Shown piece by piece: positions 29,001 through 35,919 of a stretch of DNA of 64,000 nt; positions within the stretch are counted from its first letter, which is position 1; every line of letters starts with the position of its first letter. Under the pieces are notes generated by a model. That model ran no database searches and was not told the origin of the DNA. It saw only the letters and a list, made by a program, of their open reading frames with translations. This DNA comes from an uncultured Prevotellaceae bacterium (GTDB lineage Bacteria > Bacteroidota > Bacteroidia > Bacteroidales > Bacteroidaceae): contig OMZE01000003.1 in assembly GCA_900315455.1 (NCBI GenBank), forward strand, positions 123,443-187,442, read 5' to 3'. Made by a program: the position numbers and the translations under genes.

Positions 29001-29830
29001 CCGTGCTTGTCGCGGACGAGTTTGATTTTCTCCTCTTCCTGACGCGAGATGTAGCGTTGCAGTATGCTCAGCAACATGTCACGGCGCAGCACCCGTTTCC
29101 AGAGATACGACGTGGCGTAGTCGCCGTCTTCGTTATCGGGGTTTCCCGCCCCACCCACATTGCCGGCGCCACCGCTACCTTGGTTGTAGGGCATGAAGAA
29201 CGTCTTGTCCTTTTTCAGTTCAGTGGCCATGATGGCTTCGTAGAGGTCCACGCCGAAATAAGCCAAAATGCGGGTGTTGGCATGGAACAGCAGTTCGACT
29301 GGGTCGCGATCGTTCTTCCACTGTCGGCGCGAGTCCTCCACGTTCTGTCCGGTGAGTTGGTTTTTCAGTTCCAACGCTACCACGGGGATGCCGTTTAGGG
29401 AGAGCACCATGTCGATGGTGTTGCGGTTCTGGGTGCTGTAAGCGAACTGCCGTGTCACCTGAAGGATGTTCTGCCGGTATTTCAGCATCAGTTCCTCGTT
29501 CAGTTCCGATGCCGGACGGAAATAGCACATCCTGAGTTTGATGCCCAAATCGTCGATGCCGTTGCGCAGCACCCATATCAGGCCATAGCGCACCACGTTC
29601 TCCTGAAACACCTGGTAGAGCCGTGCCTCGGCCTTGTCGCCGTATTTGCGCACGTAGCGCTCCCAGGGTTTCGGCTGCGTCAGTTCTAAGAATGACGTGA
29701 GCGTTGCCATGTCGATGGCACGTTCCTTGTCATAGGTGCGCTGGTCGCCCTTGGTATAGCCGCCTTCATTCAATAGCCATTGCTCGATGTCGGCTTCAAA
29801 GTTTCTTTCCTTCAGGTCGTTGTCATTCAT
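26012..29830 (-). CDS. hsdR: Type I restriction enzyme R subunit (HsdR)
   Basis: 1272 residues. N-terminal PD-(D/E)xK nuclease region (IPVVALELKNQLTGQ about residue 153), SF2 motor with Walker A SAGSGKSNS (about 321), DEAH box IIVDEAHSSQ (about 458), and later helicase motifs (DKYQTGFDEP, QTLSRLNR). C-terminal helical domain for assembly with HsdM/HsdS. It translocates and cuts unmethylated DNA. Residues about 339-369 are an odd segment with three LQS repeats, encoded by palindromic repeat DNA, lying between motor motif I and the next block TDRRVL. Its start overlaps the abiH stop (ATGA). Confidence 0.96.
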   Translation of the reverse strand: MNDNDLKERNFEADIEQWLLNEGGYTKGDQRTYDKERAIDMATLTSFLELTQPKPWERYVRKYGDKAEARLYQVFQENVVRYGLIWVLRNGIDDLGIKLRMCYFRPASELNEELMLKYRQNILQVTRQFAYSTQNRNTIDMVLSLNGIPVVALELKNQLTGQNVEDSRRQWKNDRDPVELLFHANTRILAYFGVDLYEAIMATELKKDKTFFMPYNQGSGGAGNVGGAGNPDNEDGDYATSYLWKRVLRRDMLLSILQRYISRQEEEKIKLVRDKHGKIKEKKDISVKIIFPRYHQLDVVEKLIADTEVKGSGQNYLIQHSAGSGKSNSIAWLTYRLASLHTRTHVRADLQSDRTEYKDLQSAKAQSVLQSILPLFDCVFVITDRRVLNSQLQATILGFDHIEGQIETITDNDPSTKLRDVINDGAARIVICTLHRFPVIYQEVTSRSGKRYAIIVDEAHSSQSGKSAEKVKTALADTDEALREMAELEEKTEEELEEERDSMMEDLLAQGQHSNLSFYAFTATPKPKTLQTFGVLVEKGRTTEEDKYRAFHIYSMLQAIEEGFIKDVLLQYTPYSVTYEIEKRISQDPTYEETPATKAVKAYHDNHQHVINQKTEIIVEKFRQITLNAMKGQAKAMVVTSSRAHALRYFLQIKKYCEEKGYTDVHPMVAFSGKVKYEEEEYTETQLNSTADLHISEERLPLYFASDMYNMLVVADKYQTGFDEPLLHTMFVDKKLKNVKAVQTLSRLNRAHKDKEDTYVLDFVNAPEDIKKSFEPFYTATELIRPVDVNGVYNFRNDIAQYHLWSPLEEDAIYKLATSTKGDKNRLGKLSNAFKPIVDRFLDLDEETRFTVRSLVKNFVRFYAYMAQVERTYDRDLYKTYVFCDLLYRLLPKTPHEKVDLNKQIQLINSRIEEGKTQQIVLERGQGGIKGENVKGGGKPDENKDLLSNIIDKVNLMFKGSFSPSDRVIVEAIYDKLSTTAAKKKLTKQAKNNDPKQFAESIFPEIFERAAQQCYDDSVGAFDRLFQNRELYNSIMTQMADLMYQNYRAEGETLIFNPERFKEKIMPTIEREFAVFKMMPKSKEQIADDLVALISARTTDDIDGANDVIQNAFNRLYCSPTKVSLVDKKQHFNTLVTRFEVLLKKVYYLKNRSEIVSTKIGQEGTMATLADCIFQTPCLKRLKYSDSDADKKFSEYLTMVRDWRNDQAHKAPTATEQECDFAINVLTTMYLFVVAFGIRTRDIEEKDSAAPYATLHDREYGMAAEPGVDYVE
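28719..28800. repeat. Palindromic repeat cluster GGATT-GCA-AATCC inside hsdR
   Basis: Three GGATTGCAAA units (28719, 28746 and 28775) and the tail CCGCCCGAACG lie within the hsdR frame. The same words occur in the intergenic region 35745-35862, so this is a dispersed element inserted in frame. Confidence 0.8.
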
Positions 29831-30720
29831 ATTAGCATATTTTTTAATTTGTTTTCTTCAAACCCTTCTGAGGTCAAAATGAAATTAACCTCATTATTCG
29901 TCATCAAAGATTGTATGCTAATTCCTATATCTTGAAGATTCATTTTGATATCTCGCATACTACTATTGTCCCTTGTGATAAAAATGATTTCCCTGGGTAT
30001 TCTGCTGGTAGAATTGTTAGGGTTAGAAATTTGCACAAATATATCTTTAAAGTAAACAGCGTCTATATAGCCCATAGATAGACCGAAGAAGATGAACCTA
30101 TCGGCTTCATTAAGAGCAGGATAAATCACATGTGGTTTATAATCATCATCCAAGGACTTTTGCATAAATCGATATAGACCTTTTATTTGCTGGTCATCGT
30201 GGAAACCAAAAATACAATTATTGTTTTCCAAAGTGCCATGAATTGCGGTATAATTAAAAACAACATTAGGATATATTTGCCCTGCCACCTTATCCAAAGG
30301 TGTATAGTTAAAAGAAAACCACTCTGAATCCATCTCATCATAACGACTTTGTGGTAATCTTTGTTCTATAAAAAATTTCAACAAATGATAGGCATAAGAT
30401 TTCTTTTTAACTTGTTCAGCCGACCTCTTTTTGACGAAATCAACAAGTTGATTTTTAAAGTTCTTATAGTCTTGCAGATCCTTCTTCATTATTTCTTCAG
30501 ATGGTATCTCTTTAGATTTGGCTAAACAATAATTGTAAATGGTACGCTCTAAATCATACCAATTTTCACCTACATTATTGATGACGTATTGGAATAGATC
30601 ATCTTCATCGGTTCTGAACATATCCCAATGTTTTTTTTGACTAACGCAAAAGTCTTTATAACTTGTACGCCATCCCAAATCTATATCAAAACCGTTACCT
30701 ATAACCACAACTGTCTTCAT
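29827..30720 (-). CDS. AbiH-family abortive infection protein
   Basis: 297 residues. It starts KTVVVIGNGFDIDLGWRTSYKDF, the characteristic glycine-rich opening of the AbiH family, with later FNYTPLDK and IHGTLENNNCIFGFHD blocks, also typical. AbiH was described as an abortive-infection factor in Lactococcus; its biochemical activity is not known. It overlaps hsdS upstream by four bases and hsdR downstream by four bases, so it is translated as part of the restriction operon. The sequence is visibly richer in A/T than hsdR. Confidence 0.85.
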   Translation of the reverse strand: MKTVVVIGNGFDIDLGWRTSYKDFCVSQKKHWDMFRTDEDDLFQYVINNVGENWYDLERTIYNYCLAKSKEIPSEEIMKKDLQDYKNFKNQLVDFVKKRSAEQVKKKSYAYHLLKFFIEQRLPQSRYDEMDSEWFSFNYTPLDKVAGQIYPNVVFNYTAIHGTLENNNCIFGFHDDQQIKGLYRFMQKSLDDDYKPHVIYPALNEADRFIFFGLSMGYIDAVYFKDIFVQISNPNNSTSRIPREIIFITRDNSSMRDIKMNLQDIGISIQSLMTNNEVNFILTSEGFEENKLKNMLI

Positions 30721-32030
30721 ACAATATCAGTTTTTCCTGTTACACATTCGTAAATCATACTTTTCTTATAGTCCTTCAACGTCTCGATTTTCTGCTGCTT
30801 GATGGCGATGAGGGAGTCTATCTCGGAACATTTGGTATCGAGGTAGGTGGCGATGGCGTGCTGCTCATTCTCTGGCGGTAGTACGCCAACCATAGATGAG
30901 AGCATACCTTTTGTTAACTGATTTATTGTGGTAGTTGTGAATAACTGCTTGTATTTAGGTATCACTGTTGATACAAGGTAAAAGGAATATCTATTTTCGA
31001 TTTTACTTCTAAATCTAACCATAAAAGCTCCAAAACATGCATTTAAATCTTGATTTACCATTGCACATTTACCAATAAGTTCTGCACTGCCATTTCGCGA
31101 GCAAATGATTATATCACCTTTTTTGACCATCAATGACGTGGGAGCCGTTTTTACAAATACATTATCATCAAAACATAATCTAGAGTTCTGAATGTTTGAT
31201 GAACGAAATACTAAAACACCTTCAGGACCACAAACATCATATGGAGTATAGGTAAGTCCATTTTGAAAATCACCAATATTTTTCATTCTTGTCACTTTCC
31301 ACCCCTTTGGCACATCCCCAATCCAGTCAATGCCAGAAGGAACGAGTTCTACATCAGGATTGAGTCCTTTAGTGACTGCCTCGGTGATGACCGACTGCTT
31401 ATAGTCCGTCAACTGTGCAATCATTTGCTCCTGCAAGGCTATCAGTTCGTCTATCTCCCCACACTTCTTATCCAAATAATCGGCTATGCGTTGCTGTTCG
31501 GTAAAAGGAGGAACGATTATTGAGGTTTGATTAATAATGGATTGCGAGATACTAAAAACCTTAATTCCTGTTACTCTACTCCTGACCTGGCTTCTCCAAC
31601 AAGGTGTCAAGAAATAATATGCAAAATACTTATTTGCTTGTTGAACTTTTGACTTTGCAGTTACAGAATGATAACCAGCATATAATTCTGTTTCTCTATC
31701 TACATATACACTATTTCCACATCCCTCCAAGTCTTCGGAAGTATCAGCAAATATGAAATCACCTTTATTCATTCTTGAAGACTCACCGTTTTCCGTCAGA
31801 CTATCAGGGATAAACCTAATAAGGAAATCGTCGAGCCTAGTGCCTGTATTCTGTTTAGAATGTATCTGACCATAACTAACCACGGCTTTTCCTGATGGTG
31901 TCAAATCAGCCTTGGTAAAAGACAACCCTTTTCCTGTAGAAAAGTATGCCTTAAACGGAACAGTCTTCCATTCCTTCGGAATCCTACCAATCCACTCTAT
32001 ACCACTATCCTTGAATTCTCTTTCCATCAT
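30717..32030 (-). CDS. hsdS: Type I restriction specificity subunit (HsdS)
   Basis: 437 residues with two target-recognition domains in tandem, each introduced by the same pattern: WIGRIPKEWKTVPFKAYF near the start and WIGDVPKGWKVTRMKNIGDF near residue 231. Each is followed by a conserved helical region (QQRIADYLDKKCGEIDELI and NEQHAIATYLDTKCSEIDSLI). It sets the bipartite DNA target for HsdM and HsdR. The start abuts the DUF1016 gene stop. Confidence 0.95.
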   Translation of the reverse strand: MMEREFKDSGIEWIGRIPKEWKTVPFKAYFSTGKGLSFTKADLTPSGKAVVSYGQIHSKQNTGTRLDDFLIRFIPDSLTENGESSRMNKGDFIFADTSEDLEGCGNSVYVDRETELYAGYHSVTAKSKVQQANKYFAYYFLTPCWRSQVRSRVTGIKVFSISQSIINQTSIIVPPFTEQQRIADYLDKKCGEIDELIALQEQMIAQLTDYKQSVITEAVTKGLNPDVELVPSGIDWIGDVPKGWKVTRMKNIGDFQNGLTYTPYDVCGPEGVLVFRSSNIQNSRLCFDDNVFVKTAPTSLMVKKGDIIICSRNGSAELIGKCAMVNQDLNACFGAFMVRFRSKIENRYSFYLVSTVIPKYKQLFTTTTINQLTKGMLSSMVGVLPPENEQHAIATYLDTKCSEIDSLIAIKQQKIETLKDYKKSMIYECVTGKTDIV

Positions 32031-32031
32031 A

Positions 32032-33162
32032 TCATCCTTCCCTATTCATTTCGTTGAATTCTTCTATCCATTCTTTCACCTTTGCTTGAAGCAATGCTTT
32101 GTCGGGCAAGTAGAGTTGGTATTGTGTAGCATAGATGTTGGCATCCTTTGGCAAAGTCAGTTCTACAAGTGCATCATTTTTCCGTTCACAAAGTAAAATG
32201 CCGATGGTCGGCTTCTCAAACTCTTGGCGGACATAGCGGTCGTAATAGTTGACGTACATCTGCATTTGCCCGAGGTCCTGATGAGTCAGTTTATTTGCCT
32301 TCAAGTCAATCAAAACATAGCATTGCAGCAAACGGTTATAGAACACCAAATCGACATAAAAGTGCTCCTCATCGAAAGTGAATCGTTTCTGACGTGCTTC
32401 GAAAAGGAAACCTTTTCCTAATTCCAAAAGGAATTGTTGCATTTTATTGATGATGGCATTTTCGAGTTTTGTCTCTGTATATGTGACATCAGGTTTCAGA
32501 CCCAGAAACTCCAGCGTCAGCGGATCTTTGATAATGTCTGTCGGTTTCTCAATCGTCTGTCCTTCTTTGGCCAGTCGCATAACCTCGTCTTTGTCACGGC
32601 TCAACGCCAATCGCTCATAGAGGCTACTACCCACTTGCCGACTGAGTTGCCGCACGCTCCACTGCTGCTGTGCACATTCTATCTCATAAAAACTGCGGGC
32701 TTCAGCATTCTCTATACGCATCAGTATGAGATAGTGGCTCCATGAAATTGTGAATTGAGGATAACGAGTATTTGCAATGTCCTCGGCATTGTTGAATGGA
32801 TTAGAATTGGGTAAACGCTGTTTATCGCTTTTATTTTGAATTGGGTAAACGCTGTTTACCGAATCTGAATATACAACATAGAATCGTCGACACAGTTTTA
32901 GTGTTTCAACAGACCAACCATCACCAAATCGATTCGTCAGACGGTCAGACAATCCTCTCAACACCTGTTTGCCGTATTGTGCCCGAGTACTTCCTTCCTG
33001 CTCATCTTCCACGATATATCTGCCTACTCCGTATTTTGTATAGACTTCGGCGATGTTTGCCGCAGTTACGACATGTCTACGGCCTTGTTCTATGATGGCA
33101 GAAATACGCTCAAAGAGGGCATCTATTCGGGTAGTATCTTGTATTTCGGTTTTCTTTGCCAT
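32032..33162 (-). CDS. DUF1016 (YhcG-type) PDDEXK nuclease-like protein
   Basis: 376 residues. N-terminal DUF1016 domain (GVGRYIVEDEQEGSTRAQYGK; SWSHYLILMRIENAEARSFYE; WSVRQLSRQVGSSLYERL) and C-terminal PDDEXK-like fold with DLVFYNRLLQCYVLIDLKANK. Members are common beside type I restriction genes and are believed to be nucleases, but their role is not settled. Residues about 100-122 are encoded by a duplicated palindrome (32804-32861). It lies between hsdM and hsdS with 15-bp and 1-bp gaps. Confidence 0.9.
   Translation of the reverse strand: MAKKTEIQDTTRIDALFERISAIIEQGRRHVVTAANIAEVYTKYGVGRYIVEDEQEGSTRAQYGKQVLRGLSDRLTNRFGDGWSVETLKLCRRFYVVYSDSVNSVYPIQNKSDKQRLPNSNPFNNAEDIANTRYPQFTISWSHYLILMRIENAEARSFYEIECAQQQWSVRQLSRQVGSSLYERLALSRDKDEVMRLAKEGQTIEKPTDIIKDPLTLEFLGLKPDVTYTETKLENAIINKMQQFLLELGKGFLFEARQKRFTFDEEHFYVDLVFYNRLLQCYVLIDLKANKLTHQDLGQMQMYVNYYDRYVRQEFEKPTIGILLCERKNDALVELTLPKDANIYATQYQLYLPDKALLQAKVKEWIEEFNEMNREG
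32804..32861. repeat. Duplicated hairpin GGTAAAC-AGC-GTTTACC within the DUF1016 gene
   Basis: Two copies of gaattgggtaaacgctgttta, 34 bp apart, inside the coding sequence. On the coding strand the copy at 32838-32861 is a perfect seven-base hairpin. The copies are read in different frames because 34 is not a multiple of three. Confidence 0.85.
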
Positions 33163-33177
33163 AATGCTTTATCCTTT

Positions 33178-35187
33178 TTAGTGCAAAAGCTTCTCCATCA
33201 AATCACTCTCTTTCAGTTCCAGTTCCTTCAGCGTCTGGAAAATCTCGCCGCTGGGCTTCAGCGGTGTATAGCGGTAGAACTCACGGGTGAAGGGTATCTC
33301 GTAGCCGATGCGGGTCTTGCTCTCATCCACATGGTAGTCGGGAGCGTAGGGAGCCACATTTTTGGCAAGATATAGTTCTTGGTCTTCTTTCCATGGGATG
33401 ATTTCGGTGTCGGCAAGGTCGGTGTCCCAAACGTAGGTGCGCTGAGACAGGTTGAACGGGTCTTCATACACTGGCTCTGCCGTCTCGTCTTTCGTGCCGA
33501 GATACTGGCGGATCTTCTTCACCTGCGCCTTTGTCACCTTCAGCCCTGCCTTGAACTTGATCTTTTGGAAGAAGTCTGTGTCGGACATCCGCTGGCCATC
33601 GAAATACTCACAATAAGCATCTACGAACGACTGTATTACCTTTCTATCGCTATCCGACAGTTTGACACTTTCGTCGGGCATCTGCGGATTCTCAAACACC
33701 AGGCGCAGCGGACGGTCGATGAAGATTTTGCGGTATTTGAAGTCGTCGTTGTCCTTCACACGGCTCTCCACTTGGACCTCCACACCATCAGGAGTGGTGG
33801 CCTTGTAAACGAAATTGTTGAAGCCGCGGTAAGCCTGTATGATGAGGTCGCGGCAGAAGTCGGTTATCTCCACGCGCTTGTTGCCGAGGGGCTTGCGGCG
33901 CTTCTCGAAGCACTGGCTGGCATCAATCAACTGCACCTTTCCTTGCCGCTCCGCACTCTTGTTCTTGGTGACCACCCAGACGTAGGTGGCTATGCCCGTG
34001 TTGTAGAACAAATCGGTGGGCAACTGCACGATGGTCTCCAACCAGTCGTGGTAGAGCAGATAGCCACGGATGTTGCTCTCGCCACTGCCGGCATCGCCCT
34101 TGAAGAGCGAAGAACCATTTTGGATGATGGCCATGCGCCCCTCGTCCTTTAGTTTGGCAACACCATTCAACAAAAACAGCATCTGGCCGTCGCCGATGGC
34201 GGGCAGACCTGGTTCAAAACGTCCAGCACCACCAAGACGGTGCTCTTCCTCCACCTTTTGGCGTGACGGTTTCCACTCGATGCCAAAGGGAGGATTGGAG
34301 ATGATGTAGTCAAACTTATAGCCTGCAAACTTGTCGTCGCCCAATGTGTCGCCCTGCCGCATGTTGTCGGCATTGCCGCCACGGATGAGGGTATCAGCCT
34401 TGGCAATGGCGAAGGTCTGGTTGTTCAGTTCCTGACCATAACTCGTGATTTCGGCATCGGGGTCAATCTGTTTGAAACGATCGTGCAGACAGGAGAGCAT
34501 CTGACTCGTTCCCATCGTCATATCATATTCCGTGGCGATGATGCCTTCCTCCTCCAACCGCTCCTCGTCGTCGCCAATCAGCAACTCCGCCATCAGGTTG
34601 ATGATGTCGCGGGCGGTGAAGTGCGCTCCTGCCTGTTCGTCGTAACTCTCAGAGAACTTCCGCACCAGTTCCTCGAAGATGTAGCCCATGTCGACGCTGG
34701 ATATCTTGTCGGCACCGAGGTAGGCCTTTGCTGTGCAGAACTCCTTGATGACGAGATAGAGCAATCCATTATCTGCCATCTTGTCTATTTCCTTCTGGAA
34801 CTCCATGCGGTGGATGATGTCGATTACATTCTCCGAGAAGTGGTTGAGATACGACTCGAAATTGTCCTTGATATTATCAGCATCAGCCAGCAGCGTGTCA
34901 AAGGTGAAACGGCTCAGATTATAAAACTTCTGTCTGGCAGCACGCTCTAGGAAACCGCGTTTCATCTCGATCTTCTTCTCCTCCAACTCCTTGTTCGTCT
35001 CCAGCACCTTTTCACGTGTCGGAGCCAACGTGTCCTCAAAGCGTTTGATGACACACATCGGCAGGATAACATTGCCATACTCATGGGGCTTATAGACCCC
35101 CACCAACTTGTCGGCAATGGCCCAGATGAGGTTCGCCTTCTCCTGCACGTTGACCGTCGTCTGCTGTTGTCTCTCGTCTATACTCAT
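33178..35187 (-). CDS. hsdM: Type I restriction methyltransferase subunit (HsdM)
   Basis: 669 residues. N-terminal HsdM helical domain (LIWAIADKLVGVYKPHEYGNVILP), AdoMet region FTARDIINLMAELL, and catalytic NPPFG motif (DYIISNPPFGIEW, about residue 299) of N6-adenine methylases. It methylates the HsdS target and is required for restriction. First gene of the five-gene operon; CAAAAATA at 35267-35274 reads TATTTTTG on the minus strand and is a plausible -7 box. Confidence 0.96.
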   Translation of the reverse strand: MSIDERQQQTTVNVQEKANLIWAIADKLVGVYKPHEYGNVILPMCVIKRFEDTLAPTREKVLETNKELEEKKIEMKRGFLERAARQKFYNLSRFTFDTLLADADNIKDNFESYLNHFSENVIDIIHRMEFQKEIDKMADNGLLYLVIKEFCTAKAYLGADKISSVDMGYIFEELVRKFSESYDEQAGAHFTARDIINLMAELLIGDDEERLEEEGIIATEYDMTMGTSQMLSCLHDRFKQIDPDAEITSYGQELNNQTFAIAKADTLIRGGNADNMRQGDTLGDDKFAGYKFDYIISNPPFGIEWKPSRQKVEEEHRLGGAGRFEPGLPAIGDGQMLFLLNGVAKLKDEGRMAIIQNGSSLFKGDAGSGESNIRGYLLYHDWLETIVQLPTDLFYNTGIATYVWVVTKNKSAERQGKVQLIDASQCFEKRRKPLGNKRVEITDFCRDLIIQAYRGFNNFVYKATTPDGVEVQVESRVKDNDDFKYRKIFIDRPLRLVFENPQMPDESVKLSDSDRKVIQSFVDAYCEYFDGQRMSDTDFFQKIKFKAGLKVTKAQVKKIRQYLGTKDETAEPVYEDPFNLSQRTYVWDTDLADTEIIPWKEDQELYLAKNVAPYAPDYHVDESKTRIGYEIPFTREFYRYTPLKPSGEIFQTLKELELKESDLMEKLLH

Positions 35188-35266
35188 AGTCAGATATTAT
35201 TCAATAACTATTATTCATGCTTACAACAAAGGCAGTAAGCATGTTTGATAGATTTCTTCGCTTATG

Positions 35267-35274
35267 CAAAAATA
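35267..35274 (-). promoter_or_regulatory. -7 element for the hsd operon
   Basis: TATTTTTG on the minus strand about 80 bases before the hsdM start, matching TAnnTTTG; no good -33 box seen. Confidence 0.45.
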
Positions 35275-35444
35275 CGATTTATTTTGCGAATTCTTTGCCT
35301 TTTTAAAGGAAAAAGGTGCAATGAAAATGATTTTGTGAACTTAAGCCCAGAAGTCACTTATATCAGTTCAGAATTATAGATGTCAACCATGCCTTTTGGC
35401 AACGGGGCTCTTGGTTCCATGCTATGCTTACTTGGTAGTTTTTT

Positions 35445-35684
35445 CTACTTATAGCATACCCCGCAGGGTTTGCGGCCCATCTTCTGGGCTTCGGCGAGGG
35501 TGATTTTCTTCCAGTGTCCTTCGGCGACACATCTCTTGATGGTGCGGCATTCGAGTTTGGCGTGATAGGCGTAGGCGGAGTTGCCGGTGCTGATATACAC
35601 CATGGTGGTGCCGCTCTGCGAAGTGGCATCGACGGTGGCGCCGAGGAGGAAGAACGTGAGGGTTAGGAAAAGGGTTTTCAGCAT
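35445..35684 (-). CDS. Small exported protein with C-terminal Cys motif
   Basis: 79 residues. Signal peptide (residues 1-20) followed by VYISTGNSAYAYHAKLECRTIKRC and ending GRKPCGVCYK. The pattern YH-x3-C-x4-KRC … PCxxC resembles the small metal-binding-type tail found at the end of some nucleases and lipoproteins (Ada-like); four cysteines could hold a zinc. Function unknown. It stands alone between the hsd operon and the ABC exporter. Confidence 0.7.
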   Translation of the reverse strand: MLKTLFLTLTFFLLGATVDATSQSGTTMVYISTGNSAYAYHAKLECRTIKRCVAEGHWKKITLAEAQKMGRKPCGVCYK

Positions 35685-35744
35685 GATGATTATTTTTGGA
35701 GTTAAATGGGGTGTTGTACGTATTGTAAATGCTCTTACTCAGTC

Positions 35745-35862
35745 CGGTCGGATTGCAAAACTGTGATTAAGTGAGTGCAGTGCAAATTCATTTGAACACT
35801 GCCGAGCGTGAGCAGTTTATCTAAATCCGCCCGAACGCCCATGGAGCAAATCCGCCCGAACG
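35745..35862. repeat. Intergenic repeat cluster (GGATTGCAAA / AATCCGCCCGAACG)
   Basis: Contains cggtcggattgcaaaa, the hairpin-forming GCAGTG…CACTGC, and two copies of aaatccgcccgaacg. The words match the block inside hsdR (28719-28800). Confidence 0.75.
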
Positions 35863-35871
35863 TTTTTTTGC

Positions 35872-35899
35872 GGGGAGACGGGAAGAATCCCGTCTCTAC
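35872..35899. repeat. Dispersed palindrome GAGACGGGA, inverted copy 3
   Basis: Inverted copy of the hairpin element seen at 17526 and 23873, here just beyond the ABC exporter stop codon. Confidence 0.8.
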
Positions 35900-35919
35900 A
35901 TGGCATACCTCAAAACATC

